From CAZDYP01 sp964509505 (GTDB lineage Bacteria > Chloroflexota > Anaerolineae > JACRMK01): a stretch of 23,563 nt of DNA. The DNA lies in contig CAZDYP010000069.1 of assembly GCA_964509505.1 (NCBI GenBank), forward strand, positions 1 through 23,563, given 5' to 3'. The stretch's first letter is position 1; every line of letters begins with the position of its first letter. A program made the translations under genes and the position numbers. A model generated the notes under the pieces. It was not told the DNA's origin, did not search any database, and saw nothing but the letters and a program-made list of their open reading frames with translations. Shown here in pieces: positions 1 to 6,350 of this stretch.

Positions 1-8
1 TTCACGCT

Positions 9-1049
9 TCACGCATACTCCACGCCCACACTCTTCCCCGCCTCCACAATCGTCTGCCACGTCACGTCGTCGAGCTCGATGCCATCACGTTGATGTTTTT
101 CCTCGTTAATGACTTCGGGATCACCTGCGACCAAGACGCGCTCAAACCCGTCACTGGGCTTCGTCGCGCGCAACGAGTCCACCAACTGCTGCACGTCTGC
201 CAAAAATTCTTCGGCGGGACGGAAACACCTCGGGTCGAGCGCCATGAAGAAGATGCCATTCGCAGGCGCAGTGTTCAATAACGCCGCGCCTGTGCCGCTG
301 AGCAAGCCCGCCATGATCTCAACCATCACACTGAGACCGTAGCCTTTGTGCCCGCTGCCCAAACCGCCTAGCGGCAACAACATCCCTCCCTCATAAAAAT
401 CATTCGGGTCGTCGGTGCTTTGCCCATGCTTATCAAGAGCGAAGCCATGTGGAATCTTGGCGCCTTTGTTGCGCGCGACTTTGAGTTTGCCTTCCGCGCT
501 CGCGCTCGTCGCAAAGTCCATGATGATGGGGCGACCATTTGGCACAGGCGCGGAGAACGCAATCGGGTTTGTGCTGAGCGCGCGCGCCATGCCGCCGTGT
601 GGCGCGACCAGCTTGCCGATGCCGTTCACCAGCGCGAAACCGAGCAAGCCCGCATTCGCCGCCATCTCCGTGTATTCGCCAATCGCGCCGACATGGTTGC
701 TGTTGTACGCGCAGACGATACCAATGCCGTTCTCTTTCGCCTTCGCAATCGCCAGCTGCATCGCTTGCTCGGCGACGACCTGCCCAAAGCCCCAATGCCC
801 ATCGAGCAGCGCAGTCACAGGGCTTTCTTTCACAACCGTTGGACGCGCATCGCCCTTAATGCGTCCGCTCTTCACGTGGTTCACATAATCCGCGAACCGC
901 ACGACGCCATGCGAATGCACGCCATAAGTGTTCGCGCGCACCAGGTTGACCATCACGCGCGCGGCAATGTCCGCAGGCACGCCCGCGCCGACGAAGATGC
1001 GCGCGCCGAAGTCTTTCAGTTTTTCGATTGGAATGAATGGCACGGTCAA
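9..1049 (-). CDS. Ldh2-family malate/L-lactate dehydrogenase, copy 1
   Basis: A 346-residue protein of the Ldh2/MDH2 family of NAD(P)-dependent 2-hydroxyacid oxidoreductases, which interconvert malate, L-lactate, ureidoglycolate or similar acids with their 2-oxoacids in the cytoplasm. Family signatures are complete: GVHSHGV near residue 45, SNHVGAIGEY near 117, TNPIAFSAPVPNG near 160, the MDFATSASAEGK segment, and GHKGYGLSVMVEI near 233. The start is supported by AAGGAG about 7 nt upstream of ATG. The stop is TGA at 9-11, inside two copies of TTCACGC that may be the edge of another heptamer array lying left of the window. A paralogue follows at 1733-2761; copy 1 has a short GGLGSG insertion before HKGYGL that copy 2 lacks. 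The substrate cannot be assigned from sequence alone. Confidence 0.9.
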   Translation of the reverse strand: MTVPFIPIEKLKDFGARIFVGAGVPADIAARVMVNLVRANTYGVHSHGVVRFADYVNHVKSGRIKGDARPTVVKESPVTALLDGHWGFGQVVAEQAMQLAIAKAKENGIGIVCAYNSNHVGAIGEYTEMAANAGLLGFALVNGIGKLVAPHGGMARALSTNPIAFSAPVPNGRPIIMDFATSASAEGKLKVARNKGAKIPHGFALDKHGQSTDDPNDFYEGGMLLPLGGLGSGHKGYGLSVMVEIMAGLLSGTGAALLNTAPANGIFFMALDPRCFRPAEEFLADVQQLVDSLRATKPSDGFERVLVAGDPEVINEEKHQRDGIELDDVTWQTIVEAGKSVGVEYA

Positions 1050-1064
1050 TTCTCCTTGTTGTGT

Positions 1065-1217
1065 GATGTAGGATGCAGGATGCAGGATGCAGGATGTATC
1101 ATGCTATCTTGCATCTATCTTGCATCTTGCATCTTGTATCCTATTTCTTGCATCTTGCATCTTGTATCCTGTTTCTTGCATCTTGCATCTTGTATCCTGT
1201 TTCTTGCATCTTGTATC
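1065..1217. repeat. Heptanucleotide array with a 28-bp higher-order unit
   Basis: From 1065 to 1099 the top strand reads GATGTAG, three GATGCAG, then GATGTAT. From 1109 the units invert to TTGCATC-type, so the two halves can pair. From 1120 the heptamers are organised as a 28-bp super-unit of TTGCATC, TTGCATC, TTGTATC and CTATTTC or CTGTTTC. It occurs three times (1120-1147, 1148-1175, 1176-1203) plus a half copy to 1217. The array lies between copy 1 of the Ldh2 gene and the stop codon of the four-helix-bundle gene, which it overlaps by two bases. Confidence 0.93.
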
Positions 1218-1628
1218 ACGTCTTATGCCCACGCTCGACTGCATCAATGAAGCGGTTAATTTTGCGACTGAGCTCTTCGTAAGCAGTTATCAGCGGGTCA
1301 ATGATTGATGCAGTCGCAGATTTTGTTTCTTTCAAAATTTTCAGATGCTCAATGGTTTCATCACAGGAAGCATGTGCAAACACGAGGTAACGAATAAACT
1401 CCATTTGTAGCGTCTGCGGCCAAAGCCCTCGACGATATTAGCCACCGCAGATTTAGCCGAGCGTCTGATTTGTGAGCCCTCTTCATACAGCTCGAACTTA
1501 GGCAAGCTCAACGTCATCTCATGTACACGCAAAGCCAAAGCATGAGCTAATTGATAAATCTCCAAATCCCGATAGCTCATCACCTTCTTTGTTTGCGGCA
1601 GCTGTGGCGTTTTGTTCGCTTCGTTCAT
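1216..1628 (-). pseudogene. Four-helix-bundle (23S rRNA intervening-sequence type) protein, frameshifted
   Basis: Two overlapping frames together make a complete four-helix-bundle protein of the S23/IVP family (the TIGR02436 type found in 23S rRNA intervening sequences and related to the Avd proteins of diversity-generating retroelements). The upstream frame gives MSYRDLEIYQLAHALALRV and runs to the family motif RRSAKSAVANIVEGFGRRRYK. The downstream frame resumes at EFIRYLVFAHASCDETIEHL and runs to the TGA stop at 1216. The join, near 1405-1415, needs one extra base, most simply a third G in a GG run. This is therefore either a real single-base deletion or a base-call error. The first ATG (1626-1628) sits inside a heptamer-like unit with no ribosome binding site; an alternative ATG is at 1578-1580. 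The family's biochemical role is not established. Confidence 0.8.
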
Positions 1629-1629
1629 C

Positions 1630-1732
1630 GTGTATCCTCTATCCTGCATCTTGCATCCTACATCTTGCATCCTGCATCTTGCATCTTGCATCCTGCATCT
1701 TGCATCGTGCATCCTGCATCTTGCATCTTGCC
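1630..1732. repeat. Heptanucleotide array, TGCATC core
   Basis: Fourteen consecutive 7-bp units, almost all CTGCATC or TTGCATC with single variants (GTGTATC, CTCTATC, CTACATC, GTGCATC), run from 1630 to 1727 and end TTGCC at 1732. The next base pair starts the stop codon of the second Ldh2 gene, and the other end is two bases from the ATG of the four-helix-bundle gene. The unit is the same as in the 1065-1217 array, so the small gene is bracketed by matching arrays. Confidence 0.95.
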
Positions 1733-2761
1733 TTACACTTCGTACACCACGCCCACACTCTGCCCCGCATCCAACACTGTCTGCCACGACGCTTCGTCAA
1801 GGTCAATACCATTGGCACGTTGATCGGCTTCTTTGACGGCTTCGGGGTCGCCTGCAACCATGACACGCTCGACGCCGGGGCGTGGTGGCACGGCATGGAG
1901 TTCATCTACGAGCCGACGCAAGTCGCCCAAAAAATCTTCCGATGGACGAAAGAGGTCGGGCGACAGTGCCATGAAGAAACAACCATTGTAATGGCGGGCG
2001 GGCGCATGGAGCGCACTGCCTGTGCCGCTCAACAAGCCCGCGAACACTTCGACCATTAACCCTAAGCCATACCCTTTGTGCGCGGCGACGGGCAACAAGT
2101 AGCCATTATTGAACAAGTCGCGCGGGTCGTCGGTCTCTGCGCCTTCATTGTCGAGAATCCAATCTTTCGGAATCTTGACGCCTTTGTTGACGGCGACGCG
2201 TACCTTGTTGCCCGCCACCGTGCTCGTCGCAAAGTCGAGCAGAATCGGGCGACTATTCGGCACAGGCGCCGCGAATGCAATGGGGTTCGTGCCAAAGGTG
2301 TGCGCGACGCCGCCATACACGGTGACGATGGGGTGCGTCGCGTTGACCATCGCCAAGCCGATCAAGCCATGATGCGCAGCCGTCTCGACGTATTCGCCGA
2401 TGCGCCCGATGTGGTTGCTATGCAACACACTCACGCTGGCGACGCCGTTGGCTTTTGCCTTCTCAATGGCGACGTGCATCGCGTAGGTGGCGACGATCTG
2501 CCCGAAGTTTTCTTGGCCATCTATGAGGGCTGTCCACGCGTTCTCTTTGACGATGGTTGGTTGCGCGTGCGGATTGATGCGGCCGGCTTTCAAGCGATTC
2601 ACATAGCCGGGCAACAAACCGATGCCATGCGAATACACGCCATACAAATCAGATTTCACCAGCGACGCGCTGACGTGCTGCGCGACCGCAGCGGGCGCGC
2701 CTGCTGCCTCGAAGATGCGCGTGCCGAAGTCAATCATTTTCTGCGCGGGGATACGGGGCAT
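1733..2761 (-). CDS. Ldh2-family malate/L-lactate dehydrogenase, copy 2
   Basis: A 342-residue paralogue of the gene at 9-1049 with the same family blocks: GVYSHGIGLLPGYVNRLKAG, SNHIGRIGEYVETAAHHG, TNPIAFAAPVPNSRPILLDF, STVAGNKVRVA and AHKGYGLGLMVEVFAGLLSG. It is expected to be a soluble NAD(P)-dependent 2-hydroxyacid dehydrogenase. ATG is preceded by AGGAG at about 8 nt. It lies upstream of copy 1 on the same strand and is divergent from the vanZ-like gene. Clear divergence throughout, including around the active site, suggests an old duplication, so the two copies may use different substrates. The stop codon touches the 1630-1732 heptamer array. Confidence 0.9.
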   Translation of the reverse strand: MPRIPAQKMIDFGTRIFEAAGAPAAVAQHVSASLVKSDLYGVYSHGIGLLPGYVNRLKAGRINPHAQPTIVKENAWTALIDGQENFGQIVATYAMHVAIEKAKANGVASVSVLHSNHIGRIGEYVETAAHHGLIGLAMVNATHPIVTVYGGVAHTFGTNPIAFAAPVPNSRPILLDFATSTVAGNKVRVAVNKGVKIPKDWILDNEGAETDDPRDLFNNGYLLPVAAHKGYGLGLMVEVFAGLLSGTGSALHAPARHYNGCFFMALSPDLFRPSEDFLGDLRRLVDELHAVPPRPGVERVMVAGDPEAVKEADQRANGIDLDEASWQTVLDAGQSVGVVYEV

Positions 2762-2773
2762 GAAACAATCTCC

Positions 2774-2782
2774 TGTTATAAT
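2774..2782 (+). promoter_or_regulatory. Extended -10 promoter for the vanZ-like gene
   Basis: TGTTATAAT is a perfect -10 hexamer with a TG extension. No convincing -35 is seen 17 nt upstream. The same nine bases occur before the rho leader (7391-7399) and before nuoB2 on the minus strand. Confidence 0.55.
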
Positions 2783-2793
2783 GGGTCACAAAG

Positions 2794-2854
2794 AGTGAAA
2801 CGAGAAATGTGATATGCCTTGCAGCGTGTCACGTTTCACGCATCAAGGTTCACG
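2794..2854. repeat. Inverted heptamer array in the divergent spacer
   Basis: Left arm units are AGTGAAA, CGAGAAA and TGTGATA (2794-2814). Right arm units are TGTCACG, TTTCACG, CATCAAG and GTTCACG (2827-2854). GTGAAACG at 2795-2802 is the exact complement of CGTTTCAC at 2832-2839. The array fills the leader of the vanZ-like gene and ends 8 bp before its ATG. Confidence 0.75.
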
Positions 2855-2862
2855 AAGTTACT

Positions 2863-3282
2863 ATGAAACGCAAACTTCTCTTTCTCACTTTCTGGATTGC
2901 GGGCATCATCTTCCCATTCGGCGCGTTGACGTTGCTCTCGCGCGCGTATGCGCGCTGGTTCAAGTGGATTTTTGCGAGCGAGGTTTTGCACATTGCCGCG
3001 CATTTGCTGTTGTTTGCCGTCTTGGCTGTGGCGCTCGCGGTGACGTTTGCGCCCAACGAATGGGGCGCACGCGCGCGCGTTGCACGACCGTCTAAAACAC
3101 TATCGCGCCTGTTGCTCATCTGGTTCGTCGTCACCGTTGTTGCCGCACTGCAAGAAGCGCTCCAGCTCATGTACAAAGCGCGACCATTGGGTGTCAATGA
3201 ATGGTTTGATATTGGTGTGGACGTGCTGGGCGCAGCAATGGGTCTATTCGTCTTAGAGAGTGTTTTGAAATTCAGAGCCTAA
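2863..3282 (+). CDS. VanZ-like membrane protein
   Basis: A 139-residue integral membrane protein with four hydrophobic segments (about residues 5-25, 38-62, 83-103 and 118-134). It carries the VanZ-family signature: a conserved Glu-Ala-Leu-Gln at the end of helix 3, an Arg, and then D...D..G...G in the last helix (EALQLMYKARPLGVNEWFDI onward). VanZ gives low-level teicoplanin resistance in enterococci, but most members have no known role. The start at 2863 is chosen because an upstream extension would read through the inverted heptamer array and has no family match. There is no strong ribosome binding site. The last codons form one arm of the large inverted repeat at 3255-3395. Confidence 0.8.
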   Translation: MKRKLLFLTFWIAGIIFPFGALTLLSRAYARWFKWIFASEVLHIAAHLLLFAVLAVALAVTFAPNEWGARARVARPSKTLSRLLLIWFVVTVVAALQEALQLMYKARPLGVNEWFDIGVDVLGAAMGLFVLESVLKFRA

Positions 3283-3395
3283 AGGTTTTTCTGGCGAAGC
3301 GGGTTCACACGTGGCGCCGCAAGCCTGCCTGAAATGCTTTGTTGCTGCCAGCGAAACCGTTAGGGTCTCGGTCTGATATTTTCAAAACACTTTCT
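3255..3395. repeat. About 140-bp inverted repeat overlapping the 3' end of the vanZ-like gene
   Basis: The left arm (3255-3295) contains AGTGTTTTGAAA, then CAGA, then CCTAA, GGTTT and CTGGC. The right arm (3347-3395) contains the same blocks in the same order on the opposite strand, with a few extra bases between them. AGTGTTTTGAAA at 3259-3270 pairs exactly with 3380-3391, and 3278-3295 pairs with 3347-3364 with a few mismatches. About 50 bp separates the arms. The left arm includes the last coding codons and the stop of the vanZ-like gene. The structure lies between two convergent transcription units. Confidence 0.75.
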
Positions 3396-3399
3396 TATG

Positions 3400-3456
3400 G
3401 TCTATTGGTCGCTTAGTCCGACCAACTGACCAATAGACTATGTGACCAAATGACTA
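3400..3456. repeat. Inverted octamer array at the stop codon of the kinase gene
   Basis: GTC recurs at 3400, 3408 and 3416, and its complement GAC at 3420, 3428, 3436, 3444 and 3452, an exact 8-bp period on both arms. GTCTATTGGTC (3400-3410) and GACCAATAGAC (3428-3438) make a perfect 11-bp stem. The last unit includes the TAG stop of the minus-strand kinase gene (3454-3456). Confidence 0.85.
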
Positions 3457-4086
3457 AAGTAATTGCTGTTGAAACTCCCCCGTCCCCAACCGCGCGCGGA
3501 TGTGTCGGATGATGTCGCGCAAGTGCTCGGGATGGCGCACGAAGTCGAGGTCGTTCACGTTGAGCTTGAGCAACGGCGCTTCACGATAGCGCACGAAGAA
3601 GTCGTCGTACGCGCCGCGTAAGTCGCTGATGTATTGGCGCGACATAGCACGCTCGAAGGGACGATCCCGCAAAGCGATGCGCTCCATCAACACCTCGGTG
3701 TCCGCCTGCAGATACACGACGAGCGTGGGCAGCGGCAGACGCGCGGCGAGAATCGGATAGAGGCGACTGTGCATGTCGAGTTCGTCGGCGTTGAGTGTGA
3801 GCTGCGCGAAGATGCAATCTTTCGCCAAGAGGTAATCGCTGACGAGGTTGCCGCGCTGGATGATCTCCGGCGCGGCGTGTTGCATTTGTTTGAAGCGGCT
3901 CAACAAAAAGAAGATTTGCGTCTGGAACGCGTACTTCGCTTGATCTTGATAGAAGTCGGAGAGGAAGGGATTCTCCTCGACGATTTCGAGAATGTTGTCG
4001 GCGCGCAACGGCTCACGCAACAACCGCGCGAGCGTCGTTTTGCCGACGCCGATGACGCCTTCGATGGCGATGAAATGATGAGGCAT
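3454..4086 (-). CDS. Deoxynucleoside kinase (dGK/dAK type)
   Basis: A 210-residue P-loop kinase of the deoxynucleoside kinase family, which phosphorylates deoxyadenosine, deoxyguanosine or deoxycytidine for nucleotide salvage. The P-loop GVIGVGKTT is at residues 10-18. The VEENPFLSDFY segment near 36 and VSDYLLAKD near 83 match the substrate-site and DRS-equivalent regions, and RDRPFERAMS near 138 is the lid. Length is normal for the bacterial family. The ATG overlaps the frr stop by one base (TAATG), so translation is probably coupled to frr. Which deoxynucleoside is preferred cannot be read from the sequence. Confidence 0.87.
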   Translation of the reverse strand: MPHHFIAIEGVIGVGKTTLARLLREPLRADNILEIVEENPFLSDFYQDQAKYAFQTQIFFLLSRFKQMQHAAPEIIQRGNLVSDYLLAKDCIFAQLTLNADELDMHSRLYPILAARLPLPTLVVYLQADTEVLMERIALRDRPFERAMSRQYISDLRGAYDDFFVRYREAPLLKLNVNDLDFVRHPEHLRDIIRHIRARLGTGEFQQQLL

Positions 4087-4643
4087 TAAATCTCCATCAC
4101 TTCCTTTTCCTTCGCCTTTCCCAGCTCGTCCATCTGCGCGATGTATTTATTGGTGAGTTCTTGCAGCTGGTCTTTCGCGCGAAAATGGTCATCTTCGGAG
4201 ATGAGCTTCTCCTTCTCAAAGTCTTTCAAGTCGTCGAGCGCGTGGTGGCGGATGTTGCGGATGACGATGTGCGCTTCTTCGATGCGTTGATGCACGCGCT
4301 TCACCAACGCACGGCGACGCTCTTCAGTCAACGGGGGAATGGGCAAACGAATCAGCTTGCCGTCGTTGCTCGGCGTCAAGCCCAAATCAGATTTGAGGAT
4401 GGCTTTCTCGATATTGCCGAGGGTGCCCGCGTCGAATGGCTTGATCGTAATCAGTCGTGCATCGGGCGCAGAGATCGTCGCCAGCTGAATTAATGGCGAA
4501 ATCGTGCCATACGCCTCCACGGGCAACTGCTCGACCAAGGCGGGCGACGCGCGTCCCGTGCGGATAGTCAATAGATCGTTCTTCAACACATCCACTGCCT
4601 TCTTCATCTTCCCTTCTTCTTCTTTGAGCAAATCCTTAATCAT
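4086..4643 (-). CDS. frr: Ribosome recycling factor
   Basis: A 185-residue protein that, with EF-G, splits post-termination ribosomes. It is full length and shows the family's RTGRASPALVEQLPVEAYGT near residue 28, IKPFDAGTLGNIEKAILKSD near 67, and the RIPIPPLTEERRR-type block near 100. AAAGGAGG lies 5 nt before ATG. It is downstream of pyrH, the usual bacterial order, and its stop codon overlaps the start of the kinase gene. A 20-bp-stem heptamer hairpin separates it from pyrH. Confidence 0.97.
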   Translation of the reverse strand: MIKDLLKEEEGKMKKAVDVLKNDLLTIRTGRASPALVEQLPVEAYGTISPLIQLATISAPDARLITIKPFDAGTLGNIEKAILKSDLGLTPSNDGKLIRLPIPPLTEERRRALVKRVHQRIEEAHIVIRNIRHHALDDLKDFEKEKLISEDDHFRAKDQLQELTNKYIAQMDELGKAKEKEVMEI

Positions 4644-4665
4644 CGCATCCTCCTTTGGGTAGTTT

Positions 4666-4717
4666 CTAGTCGCTAGTCGTTAGTGGCTAGTCACTAATGA
4701 CTAGCGACTAGCGACTA
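4666..4717. repeat. Inverted heptamer array between pyrH and frr, 20-bp stem
   Basis: Units CTAGTCG, CTAGTCG, TTAGTGG, CTAGTCA, CTAATGA, CTAGCGA and CTAGCGA run head to tail with a 7-bp period. The arm at 4666-4685 pairs with 4692-4711 at 19 of 20 positions around a 6-nt loop. On the minus strand every unit contains TAG or TAA. The pyrH stop TAG (4715-4717) is part of the array. Confidence 0.92.
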
Positions 4718-5428
4718 ACAGACCAACGTGCCAATCCTTTCGCCGCGCACGACCTTCTCGACGCTCTCCGCTTCCCATAAGTCTATCACACAAATCGGCA
4801 AATGGTTTTCCATGCACAGCGAAATCGCCGTCACGTCCATCACACCGACACGCAGATTAAGCGCCTCCATGTAGCTCAGCGTCTCGAATTTTTGCGCGTT
4901 CGGATTTTTGCGCGGGTCTTCGGCATAGATGGCGTCCACCTTCGTCGCCTTGATAAAAATTTCTGCGTTGATTTCGTTGGCGCGCAACGCGCCTGCGGTG
5001 TCGGTGGTGAAATACGGGTTGCCCGTGCCTGCGCCGAAGATTACGACGCGCCCTTTTTCGAGATGGCGAATCGCGCGCCCACGAATGTAGGGCTCGGCGA
5101 CGGCGCGCATCTCAATCGCAGTCTGCACGCGCGAGGGTACGTCCACGTGGTTGAGCGCGTCTTGCAATGCCAGAGCATTCATCACCGTCGCCAACATGCC
5201 AATGTGGTCAGCAGGCGCGCGTTCCATGCCGAGCGCCGCGCCGTCCTTGCCGCGCCAGATGTTGCCCGAGCCAATCACGATTGCGATTTGCGTGCCCAAC
5301 GCATGCACGCGTTTCACCACGTTGGCAACGCGCCGCGCGCTGTCGGGCGCGATGCCAAAGCCTCCCCTGCCTGCCAACGCCTCACCGCCTAACTTCAGCA
5401 AGATACGGCGATATTTCAAGTCAGTCAT
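4715..5428 (-). CDS. pyrH: Uridylate kinase (UMP kinase)
   Basis: A 237-residue amino-acid-kinase-fold UMP kinase converting UMP to UDP. Signatures include RILLKLGGEALAG at the N-terminus, IVIGSGNIWRGKDG near 49, the DHIGMLATVMNALALQDAL block near 72, FGAGTGNPYFTTDTAGALRA near 130, and IFIKATKVDAIYAEDPRKNP near 156. It is full length. ATG is preceded by AAGGA at about 8 nt. The promoter region is lost in the N gap that begins 19 bp upstream, so it is unclear whether pyrH is read from its own promoter or through the tsf terminator. Confidence 0.96.
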   Translation of the reverse strand: MTDLKYRRILLKLGGEALAGRGGFGIAPDSARRVANVVKRVHALGTQIAIVIGSGNIWRGKDGAALGMERAPADHIGMLATVMNALALQDALNHVDVPSRVQTAIEMRAVAEPYIRGRAIRHLEKGRVVIFGAGTGNPYFTTDTAGALRANEINAEIFIKATKVDAIYAEDPRKNPNAQKFETLSYMEALNLRVGVMDVTAISLCMENHLPICVIDLWEAESVEKVVRGERIGTLVC

Positions 5429-5447
5429 GCAAAAGTCCTTGCCTCAA

Positions 5448-5547
5448 NNNNNNNNNNNNNNNNNNNNNNNNNNNNNNNNNNNNNNNNNNNNNNNNNNNNN
5501 NNNNNNNNNNNNNNNNNNNNNNNNNNNNNNNNNNNNNNNNNNNNNNN
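5448..5547. other. Assembly gap of 100 N
   Basis: Exactly 100 N, the conventional placeholder for a scaffold gap of unknown length, lies between tsf and pyrH. Nothing can be said about its content; a small gene or promoter could be missing. Confidence 0.99.
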
Positions 5548-5550
5548 GAC

Positions 5551-5589
5551 AAAAAAAGGGACACAGGGTCTGTTGACCGAGTGTCCCTT
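5551..5589 (-). terminator. Intrinsic terminator after tsf
   Basis: On the minus strand AAGGGACAC (5589-5581) pairs perfectly with GTGTCCCTT (5564-5556) around a 16-nt loop, followed by a run of T (5555-5551). A second small stem, TGACCCA at 5591-5597 with TGGGTCA at 5612-5618, lies just upstream. This ends the rpsB-tsf unit. Confidence 0.85.
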
Positions 5590-5622
5590 GTGACCCAATG
5601 GTTTGATTGAATGGGTCATGGG

Positions 5623-6216
5623 TTAGTCGCCAATTTGGTAACGCACGAAACGACGCACCTGGATATTTTCGCCCAGTTTAGCAATTGCCTGCTTCACAAC
5701 GTTGTTAATCGTTAGCTTGGGCTCCTTGATGAAGGGCTGCTCCAACAGGCACGCTTCCGCGTAGAAGTTTTTTAGCTTCCCATCCACGATACGCTCGATG
5801 ACGTTGGCGGGTTTTTGCTCGTCAGCCGCTTGCGTGCGATAGGTGTTGCGTTCCGCTTCCAACACATCCGCAGGCACATCGTCCACTTTCACGTAACGCG
5901 GATTGGCGGCCGCAATTTGCATGGCGAGATCGTGCGCCAGCGTTTTGAAGTCGGGCGTGCGCGCGACGAAATCCGTCTCGCAGTTGACTTCAACCAGCAC
6001 CGCAATTTTACCGCCCATGTGGGTATAGGCTTCGATGATCCCTTCTTTGGCTTCACGCTCTGCTTTCTTCGCCGCGCGCGCCAACCCCTTCTCACGCAGC
6101 ATTTCCGCAGCGCGCTCGATATCGCCGTTAGTTTCTTGCAACACTTTTTTGCAATCTAAGACACCCGCGCCCGTGCGCGTGCGTAATTCTTTTACCAGCT
6201 CGGTGGTAATGTCCAA
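5623..6216 (-). CDS. tsf: Elongation factor Ts, TTG start
   Basis: A 197-residue EF-Ts, the nucleotide exchange factor for EF-Tu. It has the N-terminal UBA-like domain with VKELRTRTGAGVLDCKKVLQ and the core motif VLVEVNCETDFVART near residue 83. Length matches the short Thermus-type factor rather than the roughly 280-residue E. coli form. I place the start at TTG (6214-6216), because AAGGAGG lies 5 nt upstream and the protein then begins at the conserved DITTELVKELR. A longer ATG frame from 6255 would add 13 residues with no family match and would start inside the structured spacer. It is co-transcribed with rpsB and terminated at 5551-5589. Confidence 0.94.
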   Translation of the reverse strand: MDITTELVKELRTRTGAGVLDCKKVLQETNGDIERAAEMLREKGLARAAKKAEREAKEGIIEAYTHMGGKIAVLVEVNCETDFVARTPDFKTLAHDLAMQIAAANPRYVKVDDVPADVLEAERNTYRTQAADEQKPANVIERIVDGKLKNFYAEACLLEQPFIKEPKLTINNVVKQAIAKLGENIQVRRFVRYQIGD

Positions 6217-6243
6217 ATCGTCCTCCTTGGCTGATGGCGATGC

Positions 6244-6266
6244 GCCACCGGACAATTATCGGTGGC
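6244..6266. other. Hairpin in the rpsB-tsf spacer
   Basis: GCCACCG (6244-6250) pairs perfectly with CGGTGGC (6260-6266) around a 9-nt loop. There is no T-run after it on the minus strand, so it is not an intrinsic terminator. It may tune the ratio of rpsB to tsf or protect an mRNA end. Confidence 0.6.
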
Positions 6267-6303
6267 TATGGGCGATATACGGTCGCCATGCTAATCTACA
6301 GCG

Positions 6304-6350
6304 CGCCACTCGCTATTTGCCATACGCCGTACGCCATTGGCTATTTGCTA
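6304..6350. repeat. Heptamer array starting at the rpsB stop codon
   Basis: On the minus strand the units GCAAATA, GCCAATG, GCGTACG, GCGTATG, GCAAATA and GCGAGTG follow each other with GC at every seventh position. The rpsB stop TAG (6350-6348) supplies the first bases of the array. Confidence 0.85.

Noticed and set aside
420..1250. 276-residue plus-strand reading frame
   Set aside because: It is antisense to the Ldh2 gene and then reads through the heptamer array, giving repeated LASCILYP-like residues; no family match and no start signals.
1065..1732. CRISPR array
   Set aside because: Units are 7 bp with no unique spacers of 25-40 bp and no cas gene is nearby; these are tandem repeats.
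1341..1787. Longer version of the four-helix-bundle protein starting at 1787
   Set aside because: The extra N-terminus (repeats of CRMQDAR) is only the translation of the heptamer array and overlaps the downstream Ldh2 gene.
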